From: JBBRCX01 sp038204465
Lineage (GTDB): Bacteria; Planctomycetota; Phycisphaerae; Tepidisphaerales; Tepidisphaeraceae
Assembly: GCA_038204465.1 (NCBI GenBank)
Contig: JBBRCX010000039.1
Span: 1 to 39,627, forward strand
Direction of reading: 5' to 3'
Length of the DNA stretch: 39,627 nucleotides
Each line of letters starts with the position of its first letter. Positions within the stretch are counted from its first letter, which is position 1. Positions 19,410 to 28,582 of the stretch are shown here, piece by piece. The notes under the pieces were generated by a model that had not been told where the DNA came from, did no database searches, and worked only from the letters and a program-made list of their open reading frames with translations. The position numbers and the translations under genes are program-made.

Positions 19410-20933
19410 TCAATAGGCCTGGGCGAAGAGCACCTGCGTATTCGTCTCCTCTCCGGTGAAGATATCCTTGCCCGTGGTGCCCGGCTGCTCGAATGGAATG
19501 CAGCGAACCGTCGCTTTCGTTTCGTTCTTGATCCTGGTTTCGTTGGTTACATCAGGCTTGAAGAAGCAGCGGACGAATCCCCCCTTGTCCTGCAGGATTT
19601 GCTTCATCTGTTCGTAGGTGGCGGCGTCGCGCATGTTCTCGTCCCGCAGGCGGCGGGCTTTCTCGAAGAGGGTGGCATGGGCGGCGTCCAGGCCATTGCG
19701 AAGCCACCCGTCGGTCACATCCGTGAGCTTCACCGGCTGCCTGGTTCCATCGATCCTGTTCTTCAGCACGAAGCTGCCGGCGTCCACGTCGCGCGGGCCG
19801 ACCTCGATACGGAAAGGCACGCCGCGCTGCTCCCAGTGGTACTGTTTATCGCCCGGCCTCGCGTCGCGGAAATCAACGACGATGCGCTGCTCAGTAAGCG
19901 GATCGAACAGATAGCGCTCCAGGCCGTGATGGGAAACCTTGTTCGCGTTTCGCCCATCGGTCATGGCTGCGAGCAGGCGGTCGATGAACCCGCGAACCTT
20001 CGCTTCGTCCTCCGGGCTTTTGTAGATGGGCACGATCGCGGCAACGTCCGGCGCTACCCGCGGCGGAAGGACCAAACCCTCATCATCGCTGTGAGCCATG
20101 ATCAGCGCTCCGATCAATCGGGTGCTGACGCCCCAGCTGGTCGTATGGGCATATGCCTGCTGCTGGTCGCGGCCGAGGAACTTGATCTCGAAGGCCTTTG
20201 AGAAGTTCTGCCCGAGATCATGGCTCGTGCCGCACTGCAGCGCCTTGCCATCCTGCATCAGCGCTTCGATGCAGTAAGTGACTACCGCGCCGGGAAACTT
20301 CTCGCTCTCGGTCTTGGCGCCCTTGATCACGGGGATTGCCAGGATGTTCTCGGCAAAATCGGCGTAGACGTCGAGCATCTTCAGCGTTTCTTCCCGCGCT
20401 TCCTCTGCTGTCTCATGAGCGGTGTGTCCTTCCTGCCAGAGGAATTCAGCAGTGCGCAGGAACAGTCGGGTGCGCAGCTCCCAGCGCATTACGTTGCACC
20501 ACTGGTTGATCAGCAGCGGCAGGTCGCGGTAGCTCTGCACCCACTGGGCATACATATAACCGATGATCGTTTCGCTTGTAGGACGGATGATGAGCGGCTC
20601 GTCGAGCTCGCCGCCCGGCTTCAGCCCGCTTTCTCCCTTCTCGAGTTTGGAATGAGTAACGACCGCGCATTCGAGCGCGAAGCCTTCGACGTGCTCGGCC
20701 TCTTTAGCCAGGAAGTGCTGGGGAATAAGCAGCGGAAAGTAAGCGTTGACGTGACCCGTCGCCTTGAACCTGCCATCGAGCTGCCGTTGGATCGCTTCCC
20801 AGATCGCGTAGCCTTCCGGCCGGATCACCATGCAGCCGCGCACCGGCGCGTAGTCGGCCAGCTTGGCGGCCTTGATCACGTCCAGGTACCACTGCGCGTA
20901 ATCCTCGGAGCGGCGCTTGATGTTCTTGGCCAT
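19410..20933 (-). CDS. proS: prolyl-tRNA synthetase, archaeal/eukaryotic type
   Basis: About 507 residues from the Met at 20933, which matches the family N-terminus (MAKNIKRRSEDYAQWY). An upstream ATG at 20978 would add 15 unmatched residues. Class II motif 2 reads RWELRTRLFLRTAEFLWQEGHTAH and motif 3 is GALIMAHSDDEGLVLPP. There is no INS editing domain, and the C-terminal extension ends FAQAY as in the ThermusProRS/archaeal type. Only two Cys (in VRCFF and VRCIPF) are found in the region that holds four zinc ligands in relatives, so the zinc site looks incomplete. It lies 95 bases downstream of rex on the same strand. Confidence 0.95.
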   Translation of the reverse strand: MAKNIKRRSEDYAQWYLDVIKAAKLADYAPVRGCMVIRPEGYAIWEAIQRQLDGRFKATGHVNAYFPLLIPQHFLAKEAEHVEGFALECAVVTHSKLEKGESGLKPGGELDEPLIIRPTSETIIGYMYAQWVQSYRDLPLLINQWCNVMRWELRTRLFLRTAEFLWQEGHTAHETAEEAREETLKMLDVYADFAENILAIPVIKGAKTESEKFPGAVVTYCIEALMQDGKALQCGTSHDLGQNFSKAFEIKFLGRDQQQAYAHTTSWGVSTRLIGALIMAHSDDEGLVLPPRVAPDVAAIVPIYKSPEDEAKVRGFIDRLLAAMTDGRNANKVSHHGLERYLFDPLTEQRIVVDFRDARPGDKQYHWEQRGVPFRIEVGPRDVDAGSFVLKNRIDGTRQPVKLTDVTDGWLRNGLDAAHATLFEKARRLRDENMRDAATYEQMKQILQDKGGFVRCFFKPDVTNETRIKNETKATVRCIPFEQPGTTGKDIFTGEETNTQVLFAQAY

Positions 20934-21028
20934 AGTTGCCGGTAAGGTACGCGCCGGCGGGTGAAGGGCAACCGGCAAAGACTCCGCTCGTGCGTCGAAC
21001 GAGCCACATCCACTGGCGTCGATCGCTG

Positions 21029-21676
21029 CTATGGATGCGATGGTGAGACGTTGACCTGAAATGAAAGCTGCTCGAGCTGCACCGCGACATCGACGCTGCT
21101 CAGCGCCACGTCGGGTGGCACGTTGATCGAAACCGGTGCAAAGTTCAACAGCCCGCGAATTCCCGCGCTGACAAGCTGATCGGCTACTTCCTGGGCCGCA
21201 TCCGCAGGTACGGCAATGATCGCGACGCGCACCGAATGCTTCTGAATCGTTGAGCGCATCTCGCCCTGCGGCTGCACCGTGAACTGACTCACCTTTCGCC
21301 CGGTCTTGCCAGGGTCGTTGTCGAAGACGGCCACAAGCTCAAAGCCCTTGGAACTGAAACCCCGGTATGCGGAGAGCGCCCGCCCAAGGTTGCCCGCGCC
21401 GACGAGAATGACGTTCCAGACTTTGTCGGTCCCCAGGATGCGCTTTACCTGAGCGATCAGATCTTCCACCCGATAGCCGATGCCCGGATGACCGAACTGC
21501 CCAAAGTACGCCAGGTCCTTGCGGACCTGCGCATCCGTGAGGCCCAGGCTTTCGCCAAGTTGCTTGCTGGAGATGGTGCGGCGGCCCTTGCGCTGAAACC
21601 CTTCGAGTTGCCGCAGGTATAGACTGAGGCGCCGGACGGCGGGATTGGGGATCGACTCCGGACGCGGCTGCTCCAT
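21029..21676 (-). CDS. rex: redox-sensing transcriptional repressor Rex
   Basis: 215 residues, the normal length. The start at 21676 (MEQPRPES) is preceded by AGGAG at correct spacing and by a strong promoter, so a longer in-frame reading up to 21901 is not real. The N-terminal winged helix has SKQLGESLGLTDAQVRKDLAYFG. The Rossmann domain follows with NVILVGAGNLGRAL and AVFDNDP. It ends with the swapped C-terminal helix. Rex dimers bind DNA when the NADH/NAD+ ratio is low and release it when NADH rises. It therefore probably controls respiration or fermentation genes elsewhere. No Rex operator (TTGTGAA-N-TTCACAA type) was found in this window. Confidence 0.95.
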   Translation of the reverse strand: MEQPRPESIPNPAVRRLSLYLRQLEGFQRKGRRTISSKQLGESLGLTDAQVRKDLAYFGQFGHPGIGYRVEDLIAQVKRILGTDKVWNVILVGAGNLGRALSAYRGFSSKGFELVAVFDNDPGKTGRKVSQFTVQPQGEMRSTIQKHSVRVAIIAVPADAAQEVADQLVSAGIRGLLNFAPVSINVPPDVALSSVDVAVQLEQLSFQVNVSPSHP

Positions 21677-21707
21677 ACGACTCCTGCTGGCAACTTCGTG
21701 CCGGCGG

Positions 21708-21735
21708 ATTATTTCATGCAGGGCCAACGCGTCAA
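21708..21735 (-). promoter_or_regulatory. sigma70-type promoter for rex
   Basis: On the minus strand TTGACG (21735-21730), a 16-bp spacer and AATAAT (21713-21708) each match five of six consensus bases. The predicted start lies near 21701, leaving a leader of about 25 bases that contains the AGGAG ribosome-binding site. This fixes the rex start codon at 21676. Confidence 0.6.
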
Positions 21736-21801
21736 GGCGCGCGGCGGGCGCCGGCGCGATTGCGCGCAAGTGCAGGCTGGGGTTGAGCCCCGGCTCGTTT
21801 G

Positions 21802-21830
21802 TTGACACGATTTTTGGCATCTGATACGGT
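21802..21830 (+). promoter_or_regulatory. possible promoter for the nine-gene transport operon
   Basis: TTGACA at 21802-21807, a 17-bp spacer and TACGGT at 21825-21830 (only three matches at -10) point towards the gene at 21945. It faces away from the rex promoter, so this 270-bp gap would serve two divergent units. The -35 element is perfect and the -10 element is weak. Confidence 0.3.
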
Positions 21831-21944
21831 TCGCATCCCTGCGAAGCGTCGCGACGGAGGCCTCGCCTGGGCCGCCGATAGCCGCGGTAAGACGAAGACA
21901 TTGCGCCGGCTCCTTCGGCCCGCGACGCTGGAGAATCGCCTCCG

Positions 21945-23132
21945 ATGAATCACCGGCACTGCTTCGCGTTCACCCTGATTTTAGCTTTGGGAATTGCATC
22001 AGCGGCCTTTGGTCAGGCCCGTACGACCGCGCTTCCCAGCGCGATCAAAACGTCGGAGTCATTGAGCGACGAGCAGCGCAACCGCGTTGAAAAGTGGATC
22101 GCCGGGCAACTCGATGACCTGCAGGGGAACGACCCCGATGCCGTCAAGGCAGCGCGCGAAGCGCTTTCAACCGAGGTGCAGGCGCCCCCGGCGAACAACG
22201 CCACCGTGGGTTACATGGACGTCTACGCGGAGTTGCTGAACAAACACATCGCTGCGCTCGCCAAACACCCGTCGATGCTGGTGCGCCTGAACGCCGCAAT
22301 CGTTACGGCCCGCGTGGCGAAACAGGCGCAGAACTGGCGGCTGGGCGATGCCGCCCTCGCGTTCATGAACGATGACACCGAACCGGTGGCGATCTGGGGA
22401 TTGCGCGCCGGGCAATTCACCCTCCCCAGCCTGGTCCGGCCTCCTCCGCTGCACAAGGATATTCTCACGCCCGCGATTCTTCCTGTGGTGAAGAAATTCC
22501 CGCGCTCCGGACCCATCATCGAAGACGCGTACGACGCTCTTTCAAGGTGGTGGGAGGAACCGAATACTGTCAGAGAGATGCGGCTGACGGAACACAAGCC
22601 GCTCATGGATGTGCTGAACTACCGGCTCGGCGAATATAAGCGGCGCGTGCCGCCCGACCCCCCGGCCGACGGCCTTGCGACAGCGCGGCTCGTCGGAAAG
22701 ATCTGGAGCGAGCTAAACAAGGCGCAACAGAGCGAAGTGACCCAGGCGGCGATGAACCTGGTCTCGATGATCTGCCAGCAGGTTGCCGGCAATATCGCAA
22801 ATCGCCCACTGCTGGACGATGTCTTCCGCACCGCGGGCGGCGCAATCTGGGTCATCGGACAGAACGTGAAGGACAATTCGATCGTGGATGCCTCCACGGT
22901 CCTGATCAAAGCCGCCGCGGCGCAAGCGCCGGCCGCGCAGATTCAGCAGCAGTGCCAGGCGCTTTTACAGACGCTGCAGGCGAACAAAGATTTCAACCCA
23001 CCCATCGCAACGCCTCCGCAGATCGAAAAGATTGCGGCGCCCGAGACCGAGCCGGCGGAAACCGACGCTGCCGATGCTGCCGGCGACACGAATGGCGCGG
23101 GAACTGCTCCGGCCGGCGCGTCCGGGCGGTAG
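21945..23132 (+). CDS. exported alpha-helical protein of unknown function, first gene of the transport operon
   Basis: 395 residues, not recognised. The N-terminus is a clear signal peptide (FTLILALGIASAAFGQA), with cleavage likely after AFG or GQA. The mature part is mostly helical. Paired helices such as LVRLNAAIVTARVAKQA suggest a HEAT-like repeat solenoid, but this is only an impression. The tail is rich in Ala, Glu and Pro and ends GAGTAPAGASGR. It is only six bases from the first substrate-binding protein gene, so it is probably made with the transporter. Whether it takes part in transport is unknown. Confidence 0.6.
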   Translation: MNHRHCFAFTLILALGIASAAFGQARTTALPSAIKTSESLSDEQRNRVEKWIAGQLDDLQGNDPDAVKAAREALSTEVQAPPANNATVGYMDVYAELLNKHIAALAKHPSMLVRLNAAIVTARVAKQAQNWRLGDAALAFMNDDTEPVAIWGLRAGQFTLPSLVRPPPLHKDILTPAILPVVKKFPRSGPIIEDAYDALSRWWEEPNTVREMRLTEHKPLMDVLNYRLGEYKRRVPPDPPADGLATARLVGKIWSELNKAQQSEVTQAAMNLVSMICQQVAGNIANRPLLDDVFRTAGGAIWVIGQNVKDNSIVDASTVLIKAAAAQAPAAQIQQQCQALLQTLQANKDFNPPIATPPQIEKIAAPETEPAETDAADAAGDTNGAGTAPAGASGR

Positions 23133-23138
23133 CGCATC

Positions 23139-24788
23139 ATGCTGCGACTGTCGATCATTCCGCTGGCACTGCTGCTTCTGCTCGGCGGGGCGATGCTCTG
23201 GACCCGCAGCGCGGCAGATCCGCCGGCAGACTTTGTCTTTATCAACCGCGGCCAGAATAAGACGCTCGACCCGAACCGCATTTCCTGGATGCAGGACATC
23301 CGAACGGCGGACGCATTATGGGAGGGCCTGTATGCACTCGACCCGGCAACGCTGGAGCCGGTGGAGGGCGCCGCGGAAAGGGTCGAAGTCAGTTCCGACA
23401 AAACGATCTACACTTTCCATCTGCGTTCCGACGGCCGCTGGAGCAATGGCGATCCGGTGATGGCTCAGGACTTCGTGTTCGCCTGGCGCCGCATGCTGCA
23501 GGAACCGGGTGACTACACCTACCTTCTGCACTACATCAAGGGGGCCGAGGAGTTTGAGAAGTCGTATGCAGCCAGCGGCACCGGCGACTTTTCAAAAGTC
23601 GGCATTGAGGTCCTCGAACCGCGCGGGCTGCGCGTCACGCTGAAGCATCCGGTCGGCTTTTTTCCGGACCTGTGCGCCTTTCCCCCCTTTTTCCCGCTGA
23701 ATGAAAAATCCATGGAGCCGTTCAAGCAGAAGGATGCTGTGAGCGGCCGCGTGACCTACGACCAGAAGTTCACCCGCCCGCCGCACCTCGTCACCAACGG
23801 GCCCTATCGCATGGCAGCCTGGGAGTTCAAGCGGCGCATCCGGCTGGTGGCCTCCGAGTTTTACTGGGACCGCGAGCACGTGAAGAGCAAGACTATCGAG
23901 CAGGTGGAGGCCTCCGACCCGCTCGCGGCGTTTCTGAAGTACGACACCGGTGCCGTCAGCTGGATCTCCGAGGTCGCTCCGGATGTCGCGCCCGACCTGC
24001 TGGCCAAGGGGCGCAAAGACCTGAAGGTCTTTCCGGGTTTCGGCACGTACTTCTATTCGATCAACTGCAAACCGACGCTCCCCGACGGCTCAAGGAATCC
24101 GTTTAACGATGTGCGCGTGCGGCAGGCGTTCGCCATGTCGTTCGACAAGACGCCGATCGTGAAGAACGTGACCAGGATGGGCGAGCCTGTGACGAGCAAC
24201 TACATTCCGGTTGGCGTGTTCCCTGGGTATGCGTCGCCCAAAGGCCTGGAGTTCAACCCGGAAGCGGCGCGGAAACTTCTCGCCGACGCGGGCTTTCCCG
24301 GCGGCAAGGGTTTTCCCAGGTTGTCGCTGCTGTTCAACACGCAGGCGCATCACGCGGACGTCGCGCAGATCGTTCGCCGGCAGTGGCAGAATAATCTCGG
24401 CGTCGATCTGGAACTGGAAGGCGTCGAGGTGAAAATCTTTGGCGAGCGCCTGCACAACAAGGACTATTCGATCGCCCGGGCGAGCTGGATCGGCGACTAC
24501 AACGACCCCTCGACCTTTACCGACAAGTATCTCAGCGTCAGCGAAAATAACGACTCCGCCTGGAACAACGCCGCTTATGACAACCTCTGCGCCGAGGCAG
24601 CCGTCGAGACCGATCCGGTTAAACGGCTGGCGCTGTTCGCGCAAGCGGAGAAGATGCTCTGTGACGACGCGCCGATCATTCCCATTTACCATTATGTGAA
24701 CACTTACCTGTTTCGCGACAACGTCCGCGGGATCCCGCTGCATCCGCGCAACATGGTCAACTTCAAGTCGATCGAGGTCGTGCACTAG
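23139..24788 (+). CDS. peptide ABC transporter substrate-binding protein (SBP family 5), set 1
   Basis: 549 residues. The family 5 pattern is clear: an early LDPNRISW segment, YTFHLRSDGRWSNGDPVMAQDFVFAWRR, and NGPYRMAAWE (the conserved GPY/GAY). These proteins bind oligopeptides or dipeptides outside the inner membrane. The N-terminus has a hydrophobic span (residues 3-20) with no lipobox Cys. The protein is therefore either cleaved near RSA-AD or stays anchored, unlike the usual Gram-positive lipoprotein form. The permease gene follows after three bases. Confidence 0.92.
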   Translation: MLRLSIIPLALLLLLGGAMLWTRSAADPPADFVFINRGQNKTLDPNRISWMQDIRTADALWEGLYALDPATLEPVEGAAERVEVSSDKTIYTFHLRSDGRWSNGDPVMAQDFVFAWRRMLQEPGDYTYLLHYIKGAEEFEKSYAASGTGDFSKVGIEVLEPRGLRVTLKHPVGFFPDLCAFPPFFPLNEKSMEPFKQKDAVSGRVTYDQKFTRPPHLVTNGPYRMAAWEFKRRIRLVASEFYWDREHVKSKTIEQVEASDPLAAFLKYDTGAVSWISEVAPDVAPDLLAKGRKDLKVFPGFGTYFYSINCKPTLPDGSRNPFNDVRVRQAFAMSFDKTPIVKNVTRMGEPVTSNYIPVGVFPGYASPKGLEFNPEAARKLLADAGFPGGKGFPRLSLLFNTQAHHADVAQIVRRQWQNNLGVDLELEGVEVKIFGERLHNKDYSIARASWIGDYNDPSTFTDKYLSVSENNDSAWNNAAYDNLCAEAAVETDPVKRLALFAQAEKMLCDDAPIIPIYHYVNTYLFRDNVRGIPLHPRNMVNFKSIEVVH

Positions 24789-24791
24789 ATC

Positions 24792-25721
24792 ATGTTTCGC
24801 TTCATCGCCGCCAGATTGATCCAATATCCGCTCGTGCTGGCGGTGATCTATCTGCTGACGTTCGCACTCGTGTGGGTGGCGCCGGGAAGCCCATTCGAGA
24901 ACGAGCGGAAGCTCCCCGAAGACGTGAAGGTGCGGCTCAAGAAAGACTTTCACGCGGAGCACTGGTACACGTTCCTCGCGTACTACCCGCGGCGCCTCAT
25001 TACCACCGGCGACTTCGGACCGAGTCTGGAATATCACGAGTGGTCGGTGAACGACGTGATCAGCACCTCTCTGCCGGTGTCGATCACGTTGGGCTTGCTG
25101 GCGATGGTGATAGCCGCCTTCGCGGGTGTCATCATCGGCACGCTCGCGGCCGTTCGGCGTGGCGGGATGTTTGACCTGTTCAGCCTCGTGATCGCACTGG
25201 TGGGGATCAGCCTGCCAAGCTTTGTGACAGCCGGCTTGCTGCTCATCGCTTTCTGCGTCCGGCTGCGATGGTTTTCGATCGGCGGCTGGCGCACGCTGGG
25301 CGACCTGGCAATGCCGGCGCTGGCCCTCTCGCTGGCGCCGATGGCGTACATTGCCCGGCTCACTCGGGTGGCGATGCTCGATACGCTGGGCAGCGATTAC
25401 GTGCGCACCGCGCGGGCGAAGGGTCTCTCGCGCGGAGCGGTCATCTGGAAGCATTGCCTGCGCAACGCGTTCCTGCCGGTGCTCAGCTTCCTCGGTCCCG
25501 CAGCCGCCGCCACGCTGACCGGCTCGTTTGTCGTCGAGCAGGTGTTCAACATCCCGGGCTTTGGGCAGCACTTCGTCAACAGCGTGAAAAACCGCGATCA
25601 GACGCTGATCCTCGGCACCGTCATGGTCTATTCCGCGTTTCTGCTGACACTGAACCTGCTGGTTGATCTTTGCTACGCGGTCGTGGACCCGCGGATCGAC
25701 ATCACCGCCAAAGCCGCTTGA
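24792..25721 (+). CDS. peptide ABC transporter permease, OppB/DppB-like, set 1
   Basis: 309 residues with six predicted membrane spans, starting MFRFIAARLIQYPLVLAVIY as in OppB/DppB. The EAA coupling loop that meets the ATPase is seen in ARAKGLSRGAVIWKHCLRNAFLP, followed by the FVVEQVFNIPGFG motif. The periplasmic loop after the first span (about residues 35-90) is of normal size. It ends six bases before the partner permease gene. It forms the translocation channel with that protein. Confidence 0.92.
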   Translation: MFRFIAARLIQYPLVLAVIYLLTFALVWVAPGSPFENERKLPEDVKVRLKKDFHAEHWYTFLAYYPRRLITTGDFGPSLEYHEWSVNDVISTSLPVSITLGLLAMVIAAFAGVIIGTLAAVRRGGMFDLFSLVIALVGISLPSFVTAGLLLIAFCVRLRWFSIGGWRTLGDLAMPALALSLAPMAYIARLTRVAMLDTLGSDYVRTARAKGLSRGAVIWKHCLRNAFLPVLSFLGPAAAATLTGSFVVEQVFNIPGFGQHFVNSVKNRDQTLILGTVMVYSAFLLTLNLLVDLCYAVVDPRIDITAKAA

Positions 25722-25726
25722 GCCCG

Positions 25727-26668
25727 ATGACCGTAGCCGCCCCACAAGATCTGTTTATCACGCCAACTCAAGCGGCGCCCGTCGACCACTTGTGGCGGCG
25801 CATCCTCGGCAGCCGGCGCGTCGTAGTATCCGGCGGTTTCCTGCTGATTATCGTGCTCGCGAGTGTCGTAACCATGCGCTGGACGGCGGTGGACGACAAC
25901 CCGCTCTACTTCGACCGGCAGGATGTTTCCCTGCCGCGCGCGGAGCCTGCCGCGCGCGAGGTGCGGCTCTGGTTTGGAACCGACGTGCAGGGCCGTACCC
26001 TCTTCGGGCGCTGCCTCCTGGGCGGACTCGTCAGTCTTTCCGTCGGCGCGGCGGCGGCGACGATTTCTGTCCTGCTGGGCGTGAGCGTCGGTTTGGTCGC
26101 GGGTTACCGCGGCGGCTGGATCGACGCGCTGCTGATGCGCATCGTCGACATTCTTTACGGCCTGCCCTACATCCTGATCGTGATCCTGTTTCAAATCGCA
26201 TTCTCCCGAAGCCGGGCCACCAGCGTCGTTGTGTTGTTCGTCGCCATCGGCCTGGTCAGCTGGCTGACTATGGCGCGGGTGGTGCGCGGGCAGGTGCTTT
26301 CGCTGCGCGGGCAGCCGTTCATCGAGTCGGCGCGGGCGTCGGGGCTGACGGAGCGCCGCATCTTTTCGCGCCATCTGCTTCCGAATCTCATCGGGCCCAT
26401 CATTGTGTACGCGACGCTGATCATCCCGCAGGCGATCCTGCAGGAGTCGTTCCTGAGCTTCCTCGGGATTGGCATTCAGCCGCCGCTCCCAAGCTGGGGC
26501 GCGCTCGCCAGCGACGGGTTGCTGCCCGCGCTCAACCCGGTCCATAGCCGCTGGTGGCTCCTCGTCTTTCCGTGTAGTCTTTTGGCCATCACGCTGCTCT
26601 CGCTGAACTTCCTTGGCGACGGCCTGCGTGACGTGTTCGACCCGAAGCGCGACGCGGCGAAGATCTAG
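25727..26668 (+). CDS. peptide ABC transporter permease, OppC/DppC-like, set 1
   Basis: 313 residues from ATG 25727. An earlier in-frame ATG at 25670 lies inside the upstream gene and adds residues without family resemblance. The N-terminal span is followed by a loop with FGTDVQGRTLFGR, the usual OppC mark before the five-span channel domain. The EAA loop reads ARASGLTERRIFSRHLLPN, and EESFLSFLGIG-like residues (QESFLSFLGIGIQ) follow. It partners the OppB-like protein just upstream. Confidence 0.92.
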   Translation: MTVAAPQDLFITPTQAAPVDHLWRRILGSRRVVVSGGFLLIIVLASVVTMRWTAVDDNPLYFDRQDVSLPRAEPAAREVRLWFGTDVQGRTLFGRCLLGGLVSLSVGAAAATISVLLGVSVGLVAGYRGGWIDALLMRIVDILYGLPYILIVILFQIAFSRSRATSVVVLFVAIGLVSWLTMARVVRGQVLSLRGQPFIESARASGLTERRIFSRHLLPNLIGPIIVYATLIIPQAILQESFLSFLGIGIQPPLPSWGALASDGLLPALNPVHSRWWLLVFPCSLLAITLLSLNFLGDGLRDVFDPKRDAAKI

Positions 26669-26728
26669 CGCCTCGGTCCGCTCTTTCGACGGCAGCCAGT
26701 TCAATCCCATCCGCCTCGAGAGGTTTGA

Positions 26729-28576
26729 ATGGAGAATCGCTTCGGGCTCAAAGACCTGATCCAGATCGTTCTGTTGATCGCGCTGATTGTCTCGGTGTGG
26801 CTGTCGATGAAGCAGCGCGACCGGGAATTCGTTTTGCTTCAAGAGATTCAGCAGCAGGGGGTGGAGCAGACGCGCGATTTTGTCTCCATCCGGCGGGCGT
26901 TGCAGGATGCCCCCCGCATCGGCGCTGGAACAACGACTCAGGCAACCGAGTTCGGCGATCCGTTCCGCTATGTGAAAGAGGCGGAGTCGAAGCCTGACTT
27001 CGCGCAGGGCGACTGGCTGGTCGACAATTTCGGGACCAAGGTCCCCAAGCTCACCCCCCTGATATCGAGCGATGCGTACGCACAGATCGTGCAGGCGCGC
27101 GTGCTGGAGTCACTGGCCTATCAGGATCCGACGACGCTCGAGTACCTGCCACTGTTGGCGAGGTCGTGGCCGAGATCCCCGGACGGAATGGTGTACACGT
27201 TCCAGCTCCGACAGGGCGTAACGTTCTCCGATGGCGAGCCGTTCACGGCCGAGGACATCGTCTTCACCTACAACTGGATCATGAACCCGAAGGTGCAGGC
27301 GCCGCGCGAACGGGCGTATTACGAAAAGCTGGCGAGCGTCGAGAAGAACGGCGATTTCGAAGTCGTCTTCAAGTTCAAGGAGCCTTACTTCGAGAGCCTC
27401 GATCTTGCCTCGGGCATGCCGATCCTTCCCAAGCACTTCTACGGAAAAAACACGCCTGAGGCGTTCAACGAGAACGTCGGGTTGTTGATGGGGACCGGCC
27501 CGTACCGGCTGAAGAACCCGTCTGCCTGGCGGCCGGGCGATCAAATCGAGCTGGTTCGGAATGAGCGCTACTGGGGTGAGCCGGCCATCTTCGACCGGCT
27601 CATCTTTCATCAGGTGGAGACAGACGCGGCGGAATTGACGATGTTCAAAAACGGCGAAGTGGATCTGTTCGGCGCGACTCCGGAGCAGTACCTCCTGCTG
27701 CGCAACGACCAGAAGATCCTTGCCCGGACCCAGCACTTTGAGGTTTCGTCCCCGTTGCGGGGCTACACGTACGTCGCGTGGAACCAGTCGCGCAAGGGGC
27801 AGCGGACGCGTTTCGCCGACAAGCGCATTCGCCAGGCGATGACGATGCTGACGGATCGGCAGCGGATCTGCGATGAGGTCTTGCTGGGTTATGCTACCGT
27901 CGCGTCCGGGCCCTTCAGCGCATTGGGAAAGCCCCAGGCCGCGCCGGGACTGCAGCCCTGGCCTTTTGACCCGGAGAAGGCCAAATCGCTTTTGAAGGAT
28001 GCGGGCTTTGAGGACCGCAACGGAGACGGAGTGATCGAGGACAGCCAGGGCCACCCGTTCGAGTTCAAGCTGAGCTTTCCCGCCAAGAACGAGACGTACG
28101 AGCGAGTCATCCTCTTCCTGAAAGACACCTACGCGCGGGCCGGCATCAAGATGGAACTCGACCCGCTCGACTGGCCCATCATGATCAAGCGGCTCGAGGA
28201 GCGCGACTTTGACGCGATCAGTCTCGCATGGACCGGGGGCGCCGAGACCGACATTTATCAGATGTTCCACTCCAGCCAGATGAAGGATAACGGCGACGAT
28301 TGCATGTCGTACCAGAACCCCGAGCTGGACAAGCTGATCGAGCAGGCCCGCTCCACCGTCGATGAAGAAAAGCGCATGCCGCTGTGGCAGAAGTGCAGCC
28401 TGATCCTGCATGAGGACCAGCCTTACACATTCCTATACAACACCAAGTCGCTGGTTTTCATCGATCAGCGCATCAGGAACATCGGTCGCTCGAAGCTCGG
28501 CTTGAATTATGTGAGCCGGTTCAACATGCCTAACCCGTGGTACGTGCCCAAGGCGCAGCAGAAGTGGACCAGGTAG
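26729..28576 (+). CDS. peptide ABC transporter substrate-binding protein (SBP family 5), set 2, with membrane anchor and coiled-coil stalk
   Basis: 615 residues. A single hydrophobic span (about residues 9-26, LIQIVLLIALIVSVWLSM) is followed by a charged helical stretch of about 35 residues (QRDREFVLLQEIQQQGVEQT) that looks like a coiled-coil stalk. The binding domain begins near residue 90. Family marks are LARSWPRSPDGMVYTFQLRQ, FSDGEPFTAEDIVFTYNW and MGTGPYRLKNP. The anchor lacks both a lipobox and a good cleavage site, so the protein probably stays fixed to the membrane. GAGAGG precedes the ATG. It lies 60 bases after the first permease pair and belongs to the YejBE-like permeases that follow. 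Confidence 0.9.
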   Translation: MENRFGLKDLIQIVLLIALIVSVWLSMKQRDREFVLLQEIQQQGVEQTRDFVSIRRALQDAPRIGAGTTTQATEFGDPFRYVKEAESKPDFAQGDWLVDNFGTKVPKLTPLISSDAYAQIVQARVLESLAYQDPTTLEYLPLLARSWPRSPDGMVYTFQLRQGVTFSDGEPFTAEDIVFTYNWIMNPKVQAPRERAYYEKLASVEKNGDFEVVFKFKEPYFESLDLASGMPILPKHFYGKNTPEAFNENVGLLMGTGPYRLKNPSAWRPGDQIELVRNERYWGEPAIFDRLIFHQVETDAAELTMFKNGEVDLFGATPEQYLLLRNDQKILARTQHFEVSSPLRGYTYVAWNQSRKGQRTRFADKRIRQAMTMLTDRQRICDEVLLGYATVASGPFSALGKPQAAPGLQPWPFDPEKAKSLLKDAGFEDRNGDGVIEDSQGHPFEFKLSFPAKNETYERVILFLKDTYARAGIKMELDPLDWPIMIKRLEERDFDAISLAWTGGAETDIYQMFHSSQMKDNGDDCMSYQNPELDKLIEQARSTVDEEKRMPLWQKCSLILHEDQPYTFLYNTKSLVFIDQRIRNIGRSKLGLNYVSRFNMPNPWYVPKAQQKWTR

Positions 28577-28582
28577 ACCTTC

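Noticed and set aside
24090..26842. Long minus-strand frames (551 and 389 aa) opposite the transporter genes
   Set aside because: The plus-strand permeases and binding proteins are clear and complete. The minus frames are Arg/His/Gln-rich shadows.
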